Of a DNA stretch of 7,502 nucleotides, positions 6,500 to 7,502 are shown in pieces. Position 1 is the first letter of the stretch, and the number at the start of each line of letters is the position of its first letter. This DNA is from Candidatus Thioglobus sp. GTDB taxonomy: Bacteria; Pseudomonadota; Gammaproteobacteria; PS1; Thioglobaceae. The stretch lies in NCBI GenBank assembly GCA_003978185.1, contig QOAH01000088.1:1-7502 (forward strand), in the 5' to 3' direction. The position numbers and the translations under genes were made by a program. The notes under the pieces are model-generated. The model ran no database searches and was not told the DNA's origin. It saw nothing but the letters and a program-made list of their open reading frames with translations.

Positions 6500-6525
6500 A
6501 AGCCTTCCACTAAGTAAGACAGGCT
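6490..6525 (-). terminator. probable intrinsic terminator of the uvrC unit
   Basis: On the minus strand AGCCT (6521-6525) and AGGCT (6501-6505) pair, and the stem extends through UCU/GGA past one bulged G to about 8 bp. TTTAGTTTTTT follows immediately (6490-6500). The hairpin is the 3' end of the small membrane-protein gene, its TAG stop is within the U-rich tail, and the tail runs into the last codons of the opposing HAD gene. On the plus strand no U run follows the hairpin, so it should act only for the uvrC direction. Confidence 0.5.
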
Positions 6526-6675
6526 ACCTAGTAACAAATACACTAAACTGGTAATCACCAAGGTGGCAGAAATTACTCTAGCTAAGGCAAGATTTCTGCC
6601 TAAGATGCGATTATTTACAAACCACACAATATAGCCAATAATAAAAGCAATAATTAAAATTCTAATAAGAAACAT
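6496..6675 (-). CDS. small two-helix membrane protein, 59 residues, unknown function
   Basis: I do not recognise this protein. The minus-strand frame starts with ATG (6673-6675), 8 bases after the uvrC stop, and ends with TAG (6496-6498). It begins MFLIRILIIAFIIGYIVWFV and has two hydrophobic stretches (about 2-20 and 36-53), separated by a polar, positively charged loop NNRILGRNLALAR, and ends LSYLVEGF. This is a plausible hairpin inner-membrane protein. In-frame extension upstream is blocked by TAA at 6691-6693, so the ATG is the only sensible start, though no Shine-Dalgarno is visible. Support comes from its fit between uvrC and the end of the HAD gene, the sensible helix-loop-helix layout and the terminator at its end. 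In E. coli uvrC is followed by pgsA, which this is not. Confidence 0.65.
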   Translation of the reverse strand: MFLIRILIIAFIIGYIVWFVNNRILGRNLALARVISATLVITSLVYLLLGSLSYLVEGF

Positions 6676-6683
6676 AAGATTAT

Positions 6684-7502
6684 CTATTTTTTAAAACTAT
6701 TAGTTATTTTAGTCGCTAATGCTAAGTTAATGCCGCTGACTTTTTGTAGCTCATCACAACTGGCTTTTTGAACCTCTTGCAAGCCACCAAAATAATTCAG
6801 TAACGCCATTCTACGTAATTTACCTATACCTTCGATATTCTCAAGAGGAGAGGTTTGGCGTTTTTTAGCGCGTTTTTTTCGATGATTTTTTATCGCAAAA
6901 CGGTGAGATTCATCACGAATATGATTCACTAACATTAACGCTTGATCATGCGGCGGAAGGTTAATCTTCTGAGTTTTACCCTCCTTAACCATAATCAATG
7001 TTTCCAGCCCTGCTTTTCTGCCTTCACCTTTGGCCACGCCAACAAGTTGAATCGATTCAATACCAATCGAATCCATCACCATAATGGCTTGATTAAGCTG
7101 ACCTAATCCACCGTCAATAAACACCACATCAGGCAAAGGTTTATCATCTTTCAACAACCGAGAATAACGCCTAAACACCGCTTGATTCATGGCTGCATAG
7201 TCATCCCCTGGCGTAATATCTGTAATATTAAATTGACGATATTTACTGATTTTTGGCAAGCCTTTTTCAAACACCACACAAGAAGCCGTGGTTGCCTCAC
7301 CCATGGTGTGACTGATATCAAAACACTCCATAGTTTTTGGCAATGAACTCAAATTAAGGGTTTTTTGTAATTGTATTAATTGTGAACGCTTAGTAAATCT
7401 TGAAATCAAATGCTGTTTAAGATTTTCCTCAGCCGTTAAAGTGGCAATCTTTAAAAAATGACGCTTATCTTTTTGCGGTGTGTCAATAATTTTTGTATTT
7501 AA
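6684..7502 (-). CDS. uvrC: excinuclease ABC subunit C, C-terminal part
   Basis: UvrC makes the two incisions around DNA lesions in nucleotide excision repair, with UvrA and UvrB. The frame is open to the right edge, giving 272 residues of a protein of about 600; the N-terminal GIY-YIG nuclease domain (3' incision) lies outside. Present are the RNase H-like 5'-incision domain, with ECFDISHTMGEAT (about 60-72 of the fragment), ITPGDDYAAM (about 96-105), VVFIDGGLGQLNQA (about 126-139) and HIRDESHRFAIKNHRKKR (about 194-211), whose Asp and His residues are the expected catalytic set. The C-terminal tandem helix-hairpin-helix DNA-binding region follows, with NIEGIGKLRRMALLNYFGG and VSGINLALATKI. 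A TTG at 7407-7409 could be mistaken for a start, but homology continues before it. The stop is TAG at 6684-6686; the small membrane protein gene follows 8 bases on. Confidence 0.97.
   Translation of the reverse strand, partial: LNTKIIDTPQKDKRHFLKIATLTAEENLKQHLISRFTKRSQLIQLQKTLNLSSLPKTMECFDISHTMGEATTASCVVFEKGLPKISKYRQFNITDITPGDDYAAMNQAVFRRYSRLLKDDKPLPDVVFIDGGLGQLNQAIMVMDSIGIESIQLVGVAKGEGRKAGLETLIMVKEGKTQKINLPPHDQALMLVNHIRDESHRFAIKNHRKKRAKKRQTSPLENIEGIGKLRRMALLNYFGGLQEVQKASCDELQKVSGINLALATKITNSFKK

Noticed and set aside
7407..7409. TTG as a start codon for uvrC
   Set aside because: The frame stays open to the window edge and the residues before it (DTPQKDKRHFLKIAT) fit the UvrC central region, so the gene is simply cut by the window.

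Overview
The window is AT-rich bacterial chromosome (around 40% G+C by eye) and almost entirely coding. The proteins look gammaproteobacterial. LysS, Cmk, Uup, UvrC and YjbQ all read as close relatives of the E. coli proteins. A streamlined marine gammaproteobacterium, for example a sulfur-oxidiser of the SUP05/Thioglobus kind, would fit the base composition, short gaps and gene overlaps. That placement is inference; there is no rRNA or other decisive marker. No mobile element, CRISPR array, tRNA or rRNA was seen.

Left half, minus strand (about 3958 down to 1): one long gene string, ccmH - yjbQ - TPR protein - lysS - cmk - rpsA. The first four genes are locked together by three 4-base GTGA stop/start overlaps. 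Below lysS the genes separate and the short gaps hold RNA hairpins. One hairpin carries the lysS stop codon in its loop, one sits 2 bases before the cmk GTG start, and one begins at the cmk stop codon. The string joins cytochrome c maturation (CcmH), an accessory YjbQ-family enzyme and a TPR adaptor to core translation and nucleotide genes (LysRS, CMP kinase, ribosomal protein S1).

Right half: a 52-base AT-rich gap (3959-4010) separates ccmH from the divergent plus-strand pair uup (ABC-F ATPase) and a HAD-family phosphatase, again joined by a GTGA overlap. The HAD protein resembles the N-terminal domain of HAD-UbiA fusion proteins, but it stands alone and has an Asn/Lys-rich insertion of about 33 residues.

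The far right is minus-strand again: uvrC (C-terminal 272 residues, running off the window), then an unannotated 59-residue protein with two predicted membrane segments. Its stop codon interlocks tail-to-tail with that of the HAD gene. A hairpin with a U-rich tail at this junction is a likely terminator for the uvrC unit.

No clearly new defence or mobile system is visible. The more unusual signals are the uniform use of GTGA junctions, the stop-codon hairpins, the cmk leader hairpin, the orphan HAD domain and the small membrane protein.
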